From assembly GCA_947650285.1 (NCBI GenBank), contig CANTFL010000393.1, positions 18,125-82,124 of the forward strand: a stretch of 64,000 nt of DNA. Reading direction: 5' to 3'. Under the pieces are notes generated by a model, which worked only from the letters and a program-made list of their open reading frames with translations, had not been told where the DNA came from and did not search any database. A program made the translations under genes and the position numbers. This document shows, piece after piece, positions 46,272-58,800 of the stretch (position 1 is the first letter of the stretch; every line of letters begins with the position of its first letter). This DNA is from Hyaloperonospora brassicae. Its lineage: Eukaryota; Oomycota; Peronosporomycetes; Peronosporales; Peronosporaceae.

Positions 46272-46580
46272 TTGATTGTTAAAGAGGTGGATCGCTTAGA
46301 TTTTAGCGAGGCCCTGCTACCAGAGGATAGCTGGGACCGCACATTCGATGAAGATGAATTTGACGTCGAGAAGATATTGGATGTGCGATCCGGCAAGCGG
46401 ACACGTTTTGGCAGAGTGCAACGCCACTGTTTGGTGCAACGGAAGGGATCGGTCGATCCGACATGTATAGACGAGGTTAACTCGAACTGTGGAGCCTTGC
46501 TGCAAGAGTTCTATCTCGACAGAGTCAGAAAGAATCGCTTTAGGGTGATGCACTCCCAAGAAGAAGCGATGGACGAATAA
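46272..46580 (+). pseudogene. Chromodomain of element 4
   Basis: This 102-residue open frame reads LDFSEALLPEDSWDRTFDED, then FDVEKILDVRSGKRTRFGRV, HCLVQRKGSVDPTCIDEVN and NCGALLQEFYLDRVRKNRF. It is a chromodomain with its entry (FDVEKILD) and C-terminal helix. Both conserved Trp positions are changed: Arg in LVQRKG and Cys in DPTCIDE. Aromatic-cage function is therefore probably lost, although the frame is open. Confidence 0.75.
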
Positions 46581-46916
46581 GCGACGTGTCGTATTGGAAG
46601 TTGCCTGCAAGAAGGTTGCAGAGGATGAACAAGTGGAGATAAAGTGTGTTGCGATCCAGGGTATTGAGGCCCGGACGCCGTGAGTAACTATAAAACGGCA
46701 AAGGAAAAGAATTTATGTGACGATCGACAACGAAGATAACGTAAAGATAGATTTAGCGATTAAACACAATGACTGCCGGATCATTACGAACAACTTCGAA
46801 ATATATTTACCGAACAAGCAAGCGATCGACGACCCTGGGTGGTCCTCGATGTGTGATCGAAATGGGGGCGCCAAAGTTCAACGGTTCGGACGATTCTGAT
46901 AATCGCTCGAACCCGG

Positions 46917-49129
46917 TTACCACGGGCGCATCTCGACTGGTGACGGGAGATGCATGAAGAACTTTACCAGAAATAGATCCAAATCGCAGTGACCGTCGAT
47001 CATCTCCTGAAGGATAAAGTGCAGTACGGTTTTCCACCGAGGTCCGGATCGCGATCGCCGCTTTTTGCGCTGCTGGTAAATCCGCGCCAGCTCCGGATCG
47101 CGTTCGCGTTGCTAGGCCAGCAAGAAAATGGCGTGGGTTGCTTTTCACATAGCCTGCCGGTGCCGATTCTCGAAGTAGCTGTACACGTTCGACAAATCAG
47201 CAAACCAGCCAGTGGCGCGAAAATAAATGAGTTTAACTTGGCTCCGATAGTGATTCCAGTATTCTTGCTTGTACAGCGCCGGCACTTGTGCAGAAGTGAA
47301 CAAACGCGGGATTCACTCGGATTGGGGTAGCGCAGAGTTGGATCAAGGAGCTATGGGAGTCGTGGATATGAATCCATTTGGCTGCTTCAAGTGCTTGAGC
47401 AGGATTTCCACGTTTAACTCCGCCACGCAAGTCAAACTTGTACGTCGTGCCGACCACGAATGCACTTGGACGTGGGACCGGCGTACCGATCGCAATAGCA
47501 GCGAAACCACTGATCTGGGGTTACCCGAATTGAGACCAAACAGTTGTAATTTACTGCCGGAAGCAGGTCCTTCTCGGCCTCCCTCGAGGCGCTGGGCAGG
47601 CCCAGTGATCCGTCGGGATCACTGGACGCTTCGCCAAAAAAATCCACTTTTGATACCGGGAGCGGCGCAGGCGACGTATGTCTACGTGAAACTGAAGCGA
47701 TCCGAACTCGGGACTGGGGGGAGATCCGAACTACGAGGATCGGAGCAGTGGTCGATACTGGACATGACGAGGCGCTCTTGGGCAATCCACGGCGCCGCGA
47801 CGAAGAGCGCGATCCAGACAAAGCATCCAGCGTGTCTTAATCAGATGATTCGAAGGGATCGGTCTCTGAAAATGATAGATGACTGGCTGGTAGCTTCTGC
47901 GTTCGCTTGTATCCTGCCTGGGGGTTGAATCTAGTTTTACCTGCGAGACCGTGGGTGGATCGCACCGGCCCAGTAGATTGCTCTAAAGAAGCTTGGGACT
48001 TGTCAGGTTGCGCCTACCTAGAGGATCGCGCCGACTTAGGACAAGTTACTTTAGATCCAGAAGGTTGCGTGGGTCGCACTGGTCGAGTTGATCGCAGGGA
48101 TCTACCGGTAGACTTCTCTGATCAGAAAGCCTCTGACTCCATATCATATTGCGCCACCTTTGCTACGCGGGGAAGCTTGGCGAGGAGATCGGGTTCCCAG
48201 GACCTAGTTCGATTGTGGGTAGTTGGGGTTTCGGAAGCACAAGAGATTACCCCGAGAGGAAGGTGGGGATCGCCAGAGCCTACCTGAACCAGGTGGGCCC
48301 GGATCGCGTCGCGATCACGGACTGCCGAAAACAAATTCTGCTTCCAGTCCAACATTTAATTTTTAAGGCGATCTTCTTAGGTGTCTCGATCTGCCAGGTC
48401 CGATCTCAGCCGCCGAAGTTCGTCTTCGACATGCTGGTGTTTTTGTATGTAAGCCTTGTAGGCCTTAGACAAATCTTTCACTACCGGCGTGGCCATCGTA
48501 AGCTTCTTGTTGGTCTGTTTGAAGAAAGTTTATACTTGGCTGCCTTCTCCGTGGCGATTTAAAGATCGTTGCCGAGATTTTGCTCAGTAGAGGCAGGCGC
48601 GAGTTCAACGATTCCACTTGCTGCTCGGCTGAAGCCACTTCACGGACCCGACGAGGTTTCTCACGCTCCAGAGCTGCGTTGGCTTGAAATTAGCGGTCTT
48701 CATCATCTGGATCGAGTCATCGTGGCCCGAAAGTCTTCCAAGTTCTTCTTGAAAATCATTCGTCTTCTGGATAAGCGATTAGTTATCGTACCAGAGCCTA
48801 GTGAAGCGCTGCTGGACGTAAGTCGCTAAGCACGGGGCCAAGCCGATGCACGATCGTAGCTCCGCCTATAGCCCGTCGATCTGCAACTTCTGGCGACGAT
48901 ACGCTTCTTCCAAGGCACGGTAATTTGTCACGGCCGCTTCTAAAAGTTCCAGTAGGTGGTAAAACGCCGCAATCTGCTAAAATACACTCTCGCGATCCGC
49001 CAAAGATGAAGCACTCGGTCCATCCGAAGAGACCAACGGTGGCGAGGGAGGAGGAACCGCTTGACTGGTTCCCGAGGCAGCGCTAGGAGGCGCGGACGAA
49101 TCGGACGGTGCAGACGAGGATAGAGCCAT
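46917..49129 (-). pseudogene. Antisense accessory ORF of element 4 (AS-ORF4), longest copy
   Basis: Opposite to pol, between chromodomain and LTR D, the minus strand reads as a gene of about 2.2 kb. It starts at an ATG at 49127-49129, only about 60 bp from the LTR. The N-terminus is Ser/Pro/Ala-rich (50 residues, 48979-49129). Coiled-coil-like helices follow: LLELLEAAVTNYRALEEAYR and HVEDELRRLRSDLADRDT. A low-complexity middle leads to an apparently folded C-terminal half with NPAQALEAAKWIHIHDSHSS (about 47360), then, in another frame, LYKQEYWNHYRSQVKLIYF and RWKTVLHFILQEMIDGHCD (about 46990-47050). Stops and frameshifts occur every few hundred bases. I cannot name a family. The segments keep strong protein-like character on this strand only. 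Confidence 0.68.
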
Positions 49130-49189
49130 GGCCGTTGTGGGGTGCGTAGCAGATCGACACCGTATGTCGATCACCGATGCAGGGGCGAT

Positions 49190-50136
49190 TGTGGAGGAGC
49201 GCGTACAAAGATGGGCCTGTTGGGACGAGGAATATGACCAAACGCCCGATTGATGGGAAACGACTTTCCAAGTCGCGCAGGTTGATCCATCATCTATCCT
49301 GGATACCGCTGGGTGGTGTAAATCACATAACAGGTGTGGATAACATAATTGGTGTCGATCTATACCGCGATCCACTGTACCGCGATCCACTACACAGCGA
49401 TCCACTGTTGCTGCGATCCACTGTGGGGAGATTCACTGTGGAGCAATCCGCTGTGGAGCGATCCACTACGGAGTATCTGCTGTGGACCACATGAGGTAAA
49501 AATGGATGACATAGACAGGCGGTGCACAACTGTTGACCTGGCGATCAGATAGGCATAGTCATAGGGTTTGGAATTGGTTGGTTGACATTAAACAGAATTG
49601 AATTTGCGACGAAAGACACGCGTCGACTTCACCCGGGCAGGATCTTTGGCCTCCCGTTGAATAAAGAGTCACCCACGTCTCTGCGAACTTCGCCCTTGGA
49701 TTGTTTGGACAGGCGGAACGTCAGTTCTCCCCCCTCATCTGCGATAGGACGCAGTGAACCTTACGGTTCGGATTCAAGATCGTGAGACGGATCAAGTGGT
49801 CAGAAGGCTCGCGTATCAAACATCACACTTCGACGAAGGCGAATCTGTAAGAGCGCCAAAGTATACACGCGATCAGGTAAAGAATTTTCACTCGATACGC
49901 ACCTACGTTTGACCGGGTGAAGCATTTCCATCCGATCAACACCTATCCCTAAGACGGTCAAGTTCAGCTTCAGCTCAAGTCCACCAAGAAGAGCGCAACC
50001 CGCCCCACCGACGGGTACACAAGACGAGCAAGAACACACAAAGCACGGAATCGGGGTACACCCTCCGTTTGTCGGTCTTCCGGGCGCCATTAAAGAGTCG
50101 GGGTCACAATACAATTGTGATCATCACGCCAACACA
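49190..50136 (+). repeat. LTR D, 3' LTR of element 4 (947 bp)
   Basis: It starts TGTGGAGGAGCGCG and ends gatcatcacgccaacaca. It is nearly identical to LTR A in inverted orientation. A G-rich run (gcaggggcga) precedes it, a plausible polypurine tract for a + strand element. It carries the seven-copy 15-bp repeat at 49361-49466. Confidence 0.85.
49361..49466 (-). repeat. 15-bp tandem repeat in LTR D (7 copies)
   Basis: Inverted counterpart of 37824-37929, with the same copy number and the same 16-bp variant unit. Confidence 0.85.
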
Positions 50137-52047
50137 AGTGTGTCAGGGTCGAGAGTTTGGATGAAGATCTTGCGTCACTCATATTAGCCAGTATTCTCCT
50201 TATCATTATCGTCATCAAACTTAACCGAAAAATGCAATCTGTATACTCCGTCATCCCAATGCAACGGTGAGAACTCGTACTCACTTGACCACAAATCGAT
50301 CAACAGCGTATATACGATTTAATTTTGTCTACCTTTTGGAATTGATTCTTACGATCCGATGTTGCGTGGCCCTTATATGAATAAAAATAGAAAAAAACAA
50401 ACAGATATAAAATATCAAAGTTGTAGCATCTTTTAAATTGATGGGTCATTTAGGCAAATTATCGCGGACTGCAAACATTTAAAATCACTGTTAAATATAA
50501 TATAGAAACATTAGATATATATCCCCATCGATTTATAGTCGAACATTATGTAATGGGTGAAAGATGACTACGGGCTGCTTGGAGATGTTAGGTATACTTA
50601 CGTTTGAACCTTTAAAGTATTTATAATTGATTCATATATCTAATACTGTCAACCATATTCATGTTAAGAAATATTGTTAGGGGCTGATGTATTTTATTAT
50701 TATAGGTTGGAAATATATGTATCAACCTGACAACTATCCTGAATTGTGTCCTTAGAAATTGAGAAGATTAGCATGGATGTAGGGTTATAACGTTGGTGAT
50801 TTATGTATATTATTGATGAGTCATAGTAGATAATTTTATGGACAGAATCAATCAATATTTATTCAATGCGTTCCATCCAACCAACATATATGTCAGGCGT
50901 ATCAGCATAGAACGTCATACTATCTTTACTTATAAATAGTCTACGTGAAAAGCTAATTTAATTTGTTCTATTCTTTCTAGTTTTCAAATCTAATTTTCAT
51001 ATGAAAATAAATGAAGTACAATATGCGCTTGATTAGATAATCAATGTAAAATCCTAGAAAGTTATATTGTGCGCATATCGATAGGTTTTATAAATATAAT
51101 ATTTGTCGTGGCGTGAACGTTGCAAGAAACACGGTCTGCAGCATGTGTATACTACCAATTGACTCTACAACGAGCAATGACATCGATTAAAAGTGATGTA
51201 TCATCAACAGATCATACACTACAACGAAAGTAATCGGAATTTGTACAAGGCGAACATGAATATAGAGGATGTTCAAGGTGCTCGTACAAACTTACTCGTT
51301 TTTAACAGTTTCTTACACACTAAATCTATCATTTTTTATACATATTAACTTAGTTCTACAATACTAAAACCACCAAGAACGGCGGTTTTTATTCTCTACT
51401 TTGAACACACGGCAAATATCATGAGCCTTGATATATATAAAACTTATCTTGAAGCGATAGAGAATCGCCCATAAATGGTAGTGGCCTAAGATACTTCCAA
51501 ATTTAACCTTGTTCCTGTAATGATTTAATTTTGAGATATTCTTAAACGTCGTATCGTGGACGCAAAAACAATTATCGCACTTCATACCTTCTTAGTGTAT
51601 AATTAAAATCATGTAAAGCAGAATTCGCAGACGCAGCATCGAATACAGAACTTTCAGCCGACCGTTAGCTAGGGAAGAATACATACTGCTGTACGCGATC
51701 ATTTAGAACCGACAGTAAGTATATATACGAAATATATGAGTTATCAAGAGCTATCATTTGTTAACGATAGCAACACATCTGGATTGCAATTGGTAATGAC
51801 GTCCACCAATATTTACATATGTCTTTTACGTTCTTTTGTTTGCGCCCGAGGTTGTTGTATTTCGAATCAAATTTTAAAGATGAGACGGCAGTTAGAATAT
51901 TGGGTCGCGGCGACGGGAAAATGTCGGCAGTGAAAGGAGAGAGGTCACGTTAGAAGTTAGAGTCAGTTGTTCTCACAGTAATTAGTGATGCGCACCGATA
52001 GTAGTAGTTAAGGCGTGTTGTATTAATATATATATACATAAATATAT
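50137..52047. other. AT-rich intergenic DNA
   Basis: No gene with coding character, no RNA gene and no recognised repeat. Short open frames (51364-51585 -, 51736-51933 +) have no domain signals. Confidence 0.5.
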
Positions 52048-54230
52048 GAAATTGCCGAATTCACACCCCTTTTTCTTAAATTCACACCCTCCCTTCAAAC
52101 CTTATATATAAGGTCGAGACCGAGACGGGTAATGACTCAATTCAGCTTGCCGAAGCCGCTGCAATTGGCGAGACGGCTGTCTTTGCCATTGCGTCTGACG
52201 TTTTTAGAGAGGCTGAAGCTGTGACGCTTACCGCGCAAACGGAAGCCGTTGCCGAGTCTATGACGGTTATAGAGAAGGAGAAGACGAATGTTGGCGCTAC
52301 ATTGGAGGGCGCTGTCGAGGTACAGGAGGCCAACGTCGAGCAAGTGGATTCCGATGACAAACCCGCATCTGCTTCCATCACGGAGACGAAGAGCAGCTAA
52401 GCTTTGAGTGGAGGAAACGGCTACAATTCCACACGAACCTACCGTCTACAGCTAAGTATGAACGCCGCTGACCATCACACGCAGGACCAAAGTGTACATT
52501 TTTCTCACGATGAAGTTTGAGCCGCGTTCTGATGAGGCAAAGTCCACTGCCACCACAACGTGGATACGGAAGTAGGAACTGTCGTTCATATATACATTAG
52601 ATCAATACCATCGAAAAAGATACGCTTTTTGATACGAGGCGAAGTACTATACGTTGTTGCCATCTCGAACTTTGCTTCGATCTGCACGGTCAGCTTTGTG
52701 CCCTTGTCTCTGTATGATTGATCGACACTGGGTACTTTGTAATTTGGAACATAACCTCGTCAAGCGTAAACGTCACGATACAAAGATTCATTCGAGGACA
52801 GTTGATCACAACTGCATTCCCCGCTGCCTCTCTATTGTCCGTGCTACCCGTATGTTCCTCATGAGACGTTCATCTCGGCGGCACAAGTACAGCAAGTGAC
52901 TGTGACTATGTGGAGATAAGCGCGTATGAGCTTCTCGGTAAGGTGTGTCAGCGAGTGTTTTGCTGCATTCTTTGCTGCTACAAAAAAATGGCTCACGAGG
53001 TCTTCGGACCGTCAAGTTGAGATTGCAAGGCGCCCTTCATGCAAACCACCGCCTCCGGTCCAAGACATTATCCACGTGGATAGACAAGTGCTGTAGCACG
53101 TGCAGAAAACTGATCTTGAGGTCGAGTCAGTATCTCGCAGTGAAACGATGACGTCGAATATAGATACACACGAACTGGCACTGTCGTTTACTTGTTCACA
53201 TGCTGCAAATTGAAAGCTAATTAACTGGAATGCAGGTAACAGTTCCTTCTCGAGGTGGTCAGCATGCACTTGACCGGATCGTCAGTCGCTGCATGCGTTT
53301 GTTGCACTCGTATCCAAAACATCTGAGCTGAGATGTCGTCATACAAAGTCTCTCTCTCTCTCTCCATTTCCCTCTCTCTCAATGACTACACCACGTAGCT
53401 GCCAACATACGCAGTGCATGTGCTGCTATGTGTATTGTAAACACTACAGAGTAATTGATCTGTACGAGAGTCGCTACTACCTGCAGACAAAGCGATCGCA
53501 TTCGATGGCCATTTCCGTCCATATTCACCTGTGTGACCTGACCACGAACGGTTCAGACGCTACAGTGCTGTCGCAATCGAAGCGATTAACGTTTCAGTGA
53601 GCTTTGTATTGTGTTAATAGAATGCAGTGGACGTCGCTCGGTCCGTTACAGCGCAACTCTTGTACGACCACTTTAGTATTAAACCTGCCGCGCACATTTT
53701 GCGTGTTTCCACTTCGATTGCTGCGCACTGTCACAAGTGCTGCTGTGCGTTCTCGTTTCTTCTTCTGATTAAGTTCCACAACTCGTTTTGTCTCGTGTCA
53801 CCCAGAAATTGTATCACTGCGCGCATGGACAGAGGCCATTTAAACACGTGCAAAAAAATTGCAAATCTCAAATCGACTTCCAGACCAGCGCATTTGTTAC
53901 TTCAGACGGCACGGTGGCGTCGGATGCTTGTCGTGTGCTTTATTTGCTCGTCTTGTTTGGCATTTTGCGCGCGCATGACAGATATTTGCGCCTCGAGCCA
54001 CGCGCCCTATCGTTTCCGAAACGTATTTAACGATACTGACACTTGTAAATAGATACATGCGTGAGTAGTACCTTATGTATTTCTTACGTATTACAGGCCA
54101 ATTAATGTCCTAAATTAATGAGTAATACCTTTGTCAGAAATTAAATCTTAAACCGGATTACGGTTTTATAAATAAGATTTTGAAGGAAGCTTCAAAATCC
54201 AAGGAAAAGGGGTGTAAATTTAGCAATTTC
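52048..54230. mobile_element. TIR-bounded element, possible non-autonomous DNA transposon
   Basis: The left end GAAATTGCCGAATTCACACC, followed by cctttttcttaaattcacacc and cttcaaaccttata, pairs with the reverse complement of the right end (gaaattgctaaatttacacc, ccttttccttggattttgaag, cttcaaaatctta). This is an imperfect inverted repeat of about 60 bp (52048-52106 and 54170-54230). No target duplication was clear. The inside is GC-richer than the flanks, holds an open + frame right after the left TIR, and has other broken frames. No transposase motif was identified. Confidence 0.55.
52131..52400 (+). CDS. Ala/Glu-rich open frame inside the TIR element, likely a captured gene fragment
   Basis: I do not recognise this protein. 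From 52131 the + strand is open for 89 codons to a stop at 52398-52400 and reads as an acidic, Ala/Glu/Val-rich helical tail (EAAAIGETAVFAIASDVFRE, EAVAESMTVIEKEKTNVGAT, VEQVDSDDKP). It has no ATG near its start and begins just inside the left TIR. It looks like the C-terminal end of a longer host gene carried by the transposon rather than a gene on its own. Third positions are G/C-biased, unlike the AT-rich flanks. Confidence 0.35.
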   Translation, partial: NDSIQLAEAAAIGETAVFAIASDVFREAEAVTLTAQTEAVAESMTVIEKEKTNVGATLEGAVEVQEANVEQVDSDDKPASASITETKSS

Positions 54231-55789
54231 CTATGTATATTTCGCTGTAAAAAAAACTAAAGGGCTCGCATCTACCCTTCTTACCGTCGTACCGCAAAAG
54301 ACAACAAATTTTATAACCAGCATCACGCTGACCCTGGCAATAGAAATTGTATCTTACTTTTACACGACGGTGTCGTAAAGAATCGAATCATAATGATACC
54401 ACAAGAAGATATCCACATATAGCGTTAAGTCGAATTATGTGGCCTTAAATAACTTCGAATTAAAAGTACTTTTAATAGAATGACAAAGAGATCATAGGTA
54501 CTATTGAAGTGTCAACGCACGTGTAATCTTGCGCGTTAAGTTGTAAATAACAAAAACTAAAGCTTAAGTCAATATGAATAAAACTTTTTAGGATGATCGG
54601 ATATAAATTCTAAATGTAAACACGTCAATAAATGGTGGTGAAACAAACATTGCCATTAAATCTGTACCATTCAAATTATATTTCATGTACAAATTTAGAA
54701 AACCTATAAAGGGGGGCGTTTTGATTTCTTTCTACTTCGATTTTTGCTTTATACTGATTTGGACGCTACTCTATTTTTATAATCATATTTCATGTGAAGC
54801 AAAAATTTATGCTATAATTGTGATGTGCATCATTTGTATACTGATCAAGTGGCGCATTTTTATCTTCGTGATTACGTGGTGAATTTTTCAATCTTTAGAG
54901 GTGACATCGATTCTTGACGCAATTTCAAAATATAATGCCATTTTGCGCTTTGCGATATAAATGTTGAGTCATATGGACCACCAAGTCGATTCTCAATGAC
55001 ATCCTACAACTTCCACTACAAGGTTGATTTTTCACTACAATGATGAGGTTTCAAATCGCAAATTTTTAATGAATATTGTCACTTCTTAGGAACGCTGGAC
55101 CGACCATTCGTTGGGCCTTTGGTGATAGAACAACTATTTCGTTGATATTATAGACTCGGCCGTAAACAATGTTTGCAAAAAAGAGACAGGTATCCCATCT
55201 TTGCGGTATAGTGGAAGTTAAGATAACTGTACGCCGGATCAAAAAGCACCATCAGCTACTTAGTGAAACCCCAGAGCATATTGTTGCTCCAGACGGCGGG
55301 CTTTCGTTGGCACTTTTATCTTAAAATATAGGTTACCGCACCACTGCACTGGAGGGCCATTCCTGCAAAAAACAAACAATAGAATATCACATTATCGTAA
55401 ACGCTGAAAACGGTACATACTTGCGAGGGTGGAGCCTTCTAGGCATTAACAGATAGTCTCGCTTCCCCATTTGTATAAATGTTGAAAACGACCGTGTTTG
55501 ACATGTCTTACATTTCTATAGTCAACGGCTATAACATATGACGGTCTTACCTGATTGGCGGGTTGTGTAACAGCTTGCCATGTGAAAACGGGAAGAGATG
55601 ATTCGAGGATGGAACTGGGATAGACGGGGCTTGATAGACGAATCGACAAGGTGACAACTTCACCGTTGGGATGGTACGATATGATTAAAATACGTGTCGG
55701 CGTATGACATGAGCAGGAAGACGGACGCCATTAGGTCATGGTCAAGTAGCAGTTCAAAAATACTGAAGTATTGACAAATGGAGTAATTG

Positions 55790-55833
<44 letters not shown>

Positions 55834-58800
55834 TTCAACTTCTTCTCAAATTTCCACGAGTGCATTCGTTCAACAAACAAGACAACAGTAAATGACCGAA
55901 TTCGTACGAAAAGAACCAGAATCCAGCAGTAGAATGATGCAAAACGAAAGAAATTCGAACCAGCTCGGAGACGAGTGAACGTAGAACATAAATGATGAAA
56001 AACACGCATTATTTTTCTGACGTGTGGTAATAAAGTTAGATTAATGTACTAACATAAATAAAATCACGAAGTTGTTTCTTAAAGTGACGATGAATAACAT
56101 GATGATATTTACGATATCAATGTACAATCGATGGAAACATGTTCTAGACGGGCGCTGGTACTACTATGTTCATACAAAATTACTATTTTGATTGTAATAA
56201 ATAGTGCAAGATTAAAATGTGTATTGGTGGGAGAAAGACATATGTGTGCCTACAAGACGAGTGCCCGTGGGTACTCCGCGTGGCGAGGCGACAACGGAAG
56301 GGTGCATCTTCTGCGCACTATATTTCAAGGCTGATCAATAATTCACTCGGACGTATGACTCGTGACTGCCAAGCCTTTATCACGACAAATCAATCCTCTA
56401 CCCACATTTAATGCCGCCGCCTGACAGGTCAAGGGAATCAAGCGCAAGTAAATTGTGGCTCTTATTTGTGTCCGTGACGGAACTTTTCTCGAAATGTATC
56501 AAACCAAGATCTACGAAGCCAAAGAAGCCGTCTTCAAAGAGATGAAGGCGAATGTAAGTCTTCTTTTGTTTTATAGCTTCACATTTTATTGAACTGAAGC
56601 GCATAAACCGATCTAGCACTGTGGAAGTTAACGTAATAAATCCAATCGATTTTCACATTTTTGGGGCATTTATAGTGTCTGTTAGCAGCCACCTTTATCA
56701 CGTGCCTGTAGTTAGCTTCGATATTACGCAATCGCGCCATCACAAATATAATGGCGTGATACTTTCTCCAATTGGTTGAGACGGGAATGGACAAATCGTT
56801 TTATCAAATACTATCTTCGTGAATGTGTAGAAAAAGGACAACATTTGATAGTTTTTGAATCCATTGGATTACGGCTGGAATAAATTTAGTCAATATCGCG
56901 ATATGTGTGATGGTGGAAAGATACAAGATGCCGTGAAACAATTGTACGCGATCATAGGTATCAGACTCCAGATTAAGTTTTGTGCCTTGCACATTTTGCG
57001 CGGTATTCAACAAAATCTCGGATTTTGTGGGAGAAACTTCGACAATGCCGCGTGGAAAATACTATCAGCGTAGTCCGAGATGAATAAAACGCTGCTCGTA
57101 AGGTGTGCGAACGAAGTTAAAAAATGATGTTGCCGCATACGTGGAGAGTATTGATCTTATGTATTGGACTGTTCTTGAGAATACATAAGTGAAAGTTTTA
57201 AAGAAAATATAAATTTTATTAATTTTGACGACGTCAGGCACAGATTCGGCTACAAGTACGCATCGAAAAGACAGTCTTGCACTGCCAATGGTTACATGTT
57301 CTCTTTTAGGGTTGCGCACTACCAACTATGTCAAAAGCGATAACAATGCCATGCTGTTCCATGGTTTTCTCGATGCTGCGCCTTAAGAGGCAACAAAATT
57401 TTTAACGCAGGCGTCTATAAGAATTTTTTGTATGCGTCAAGATTACATGAAAAAATGGGAAGCAGAAAAACATACTCTGACTTCTCGTGAACGGTCTCTT
57501 TGGAAAAAGGAACAAGCAGCTGTGGAAAAAATCAAGTCGCGCGGTCGTCCTCCACTATATAGTTTGCCTCGAAGCACGACTACGCAATATCTCGGCGCAT
57601 TCATGTCGAAGTTTTAAGTTTCTCATATTCAACTTACATACACATGCGGCTTTTTTGTAGCCACATTGTCGCCTTATTAAACGCTAATGGGTCTACCATA
57701 GAGATAACGGCAGCTTATCATCCATCGCACCTGGTCAAATGTTTTGAGCAAGGGTTGCTAAAGGAGGTCGATTGAATTGGTTGTCAGCAATCGACCACTT
57801 CTAGTGATGCTAAATCCACCACCATATTATATAAAAATTGGACGGTAACAAAAAAGCATATTAGTAGCTCTGGGAATTCGAACTCTGGAGCTACTTACAA
57901 ATACCACTATTACTTTCAAGCGGAGCATCACAAGATAACATGTCGACGCCATGCGACTTCGATGGAACAAAAAAGCGATTTTGAAGCAAAATTTATTGAA
58001 TTAAGTGACCCGACAACTACTGTTAATCCGGCTTCAGTCTTCGTGACGAATACAGTGATCTTAGACACAACCTCGGGCTTATGCCACCCGCTTGGCTCAA
58101 TTGCCTTCATAATGAATTAATGTGCTGTGCATAACTATAGAAATAATTTATATAACATTACATTTGCTGTAATGTTGCTATAAATAGGCTTTCCATATAT
58201 AATTATATTGGTATCACACATTGCTTACATGTACATGAAACAATGTGTGTGAAACATAAGCGTTAAAACTAAACGGCACGTTGAATAACACGTGTTTCTA
58301 CCTGTACTTGCAAATACTGCTTTTTTAATCATGAAAATTCCTATATGTGTTTTACACATACACAATACATCGCGCAGCTCGGCGCTCACCGATCGCGCCA
58401 GTCATGGCGCGGTTTTCGCCTTTCCCTCGCTTTGCAACCTGCTCAGATCTTCAATTTGATTTCTGGAAGTGAAATTAGTAACATCGACGTCCGAACCACT
58501 TCATACGTACTAGGACTGGCGCTGACTCTTCATGATCGACATGCATTGAATAAAAAGTAGGTATTTACGATCTTTATAACGTCATTTATATTACACGTTG
58601 CAGACATTAAACAAACTGAGACATACAGCACATCGATAGGATTGATAAATTAAATAGCGAAGTAAGTCGACTTACGTACCTACATACATTATTTTGTCTT
58701 GTCTGCAGTCTCCTGATCGCGAGCTGCGTCTTCTCCTCTGTCACGTGCACAAAATCTAACATTAAGTCAGTAACCTTTTTCTCATCACGTGCATGTAATG

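Noticed and set aside
52440..53600. hAT-type transposase in the 52-54 kb TIR element
   Set aside because: A few phrases looked suggestive, but no hAT catalytic or dimerisation motif could be placed, and no 8-bp target duplication was found.
55794..55830. TA repeat as a regulatory or origin element
   Set aside because: A plain microsatellite with no supporting context.
56399..57780. A decayed transposase gene
   Set aside because: Several short frames look once-coding but no catalytic motif, ends or target duplication could be identified.
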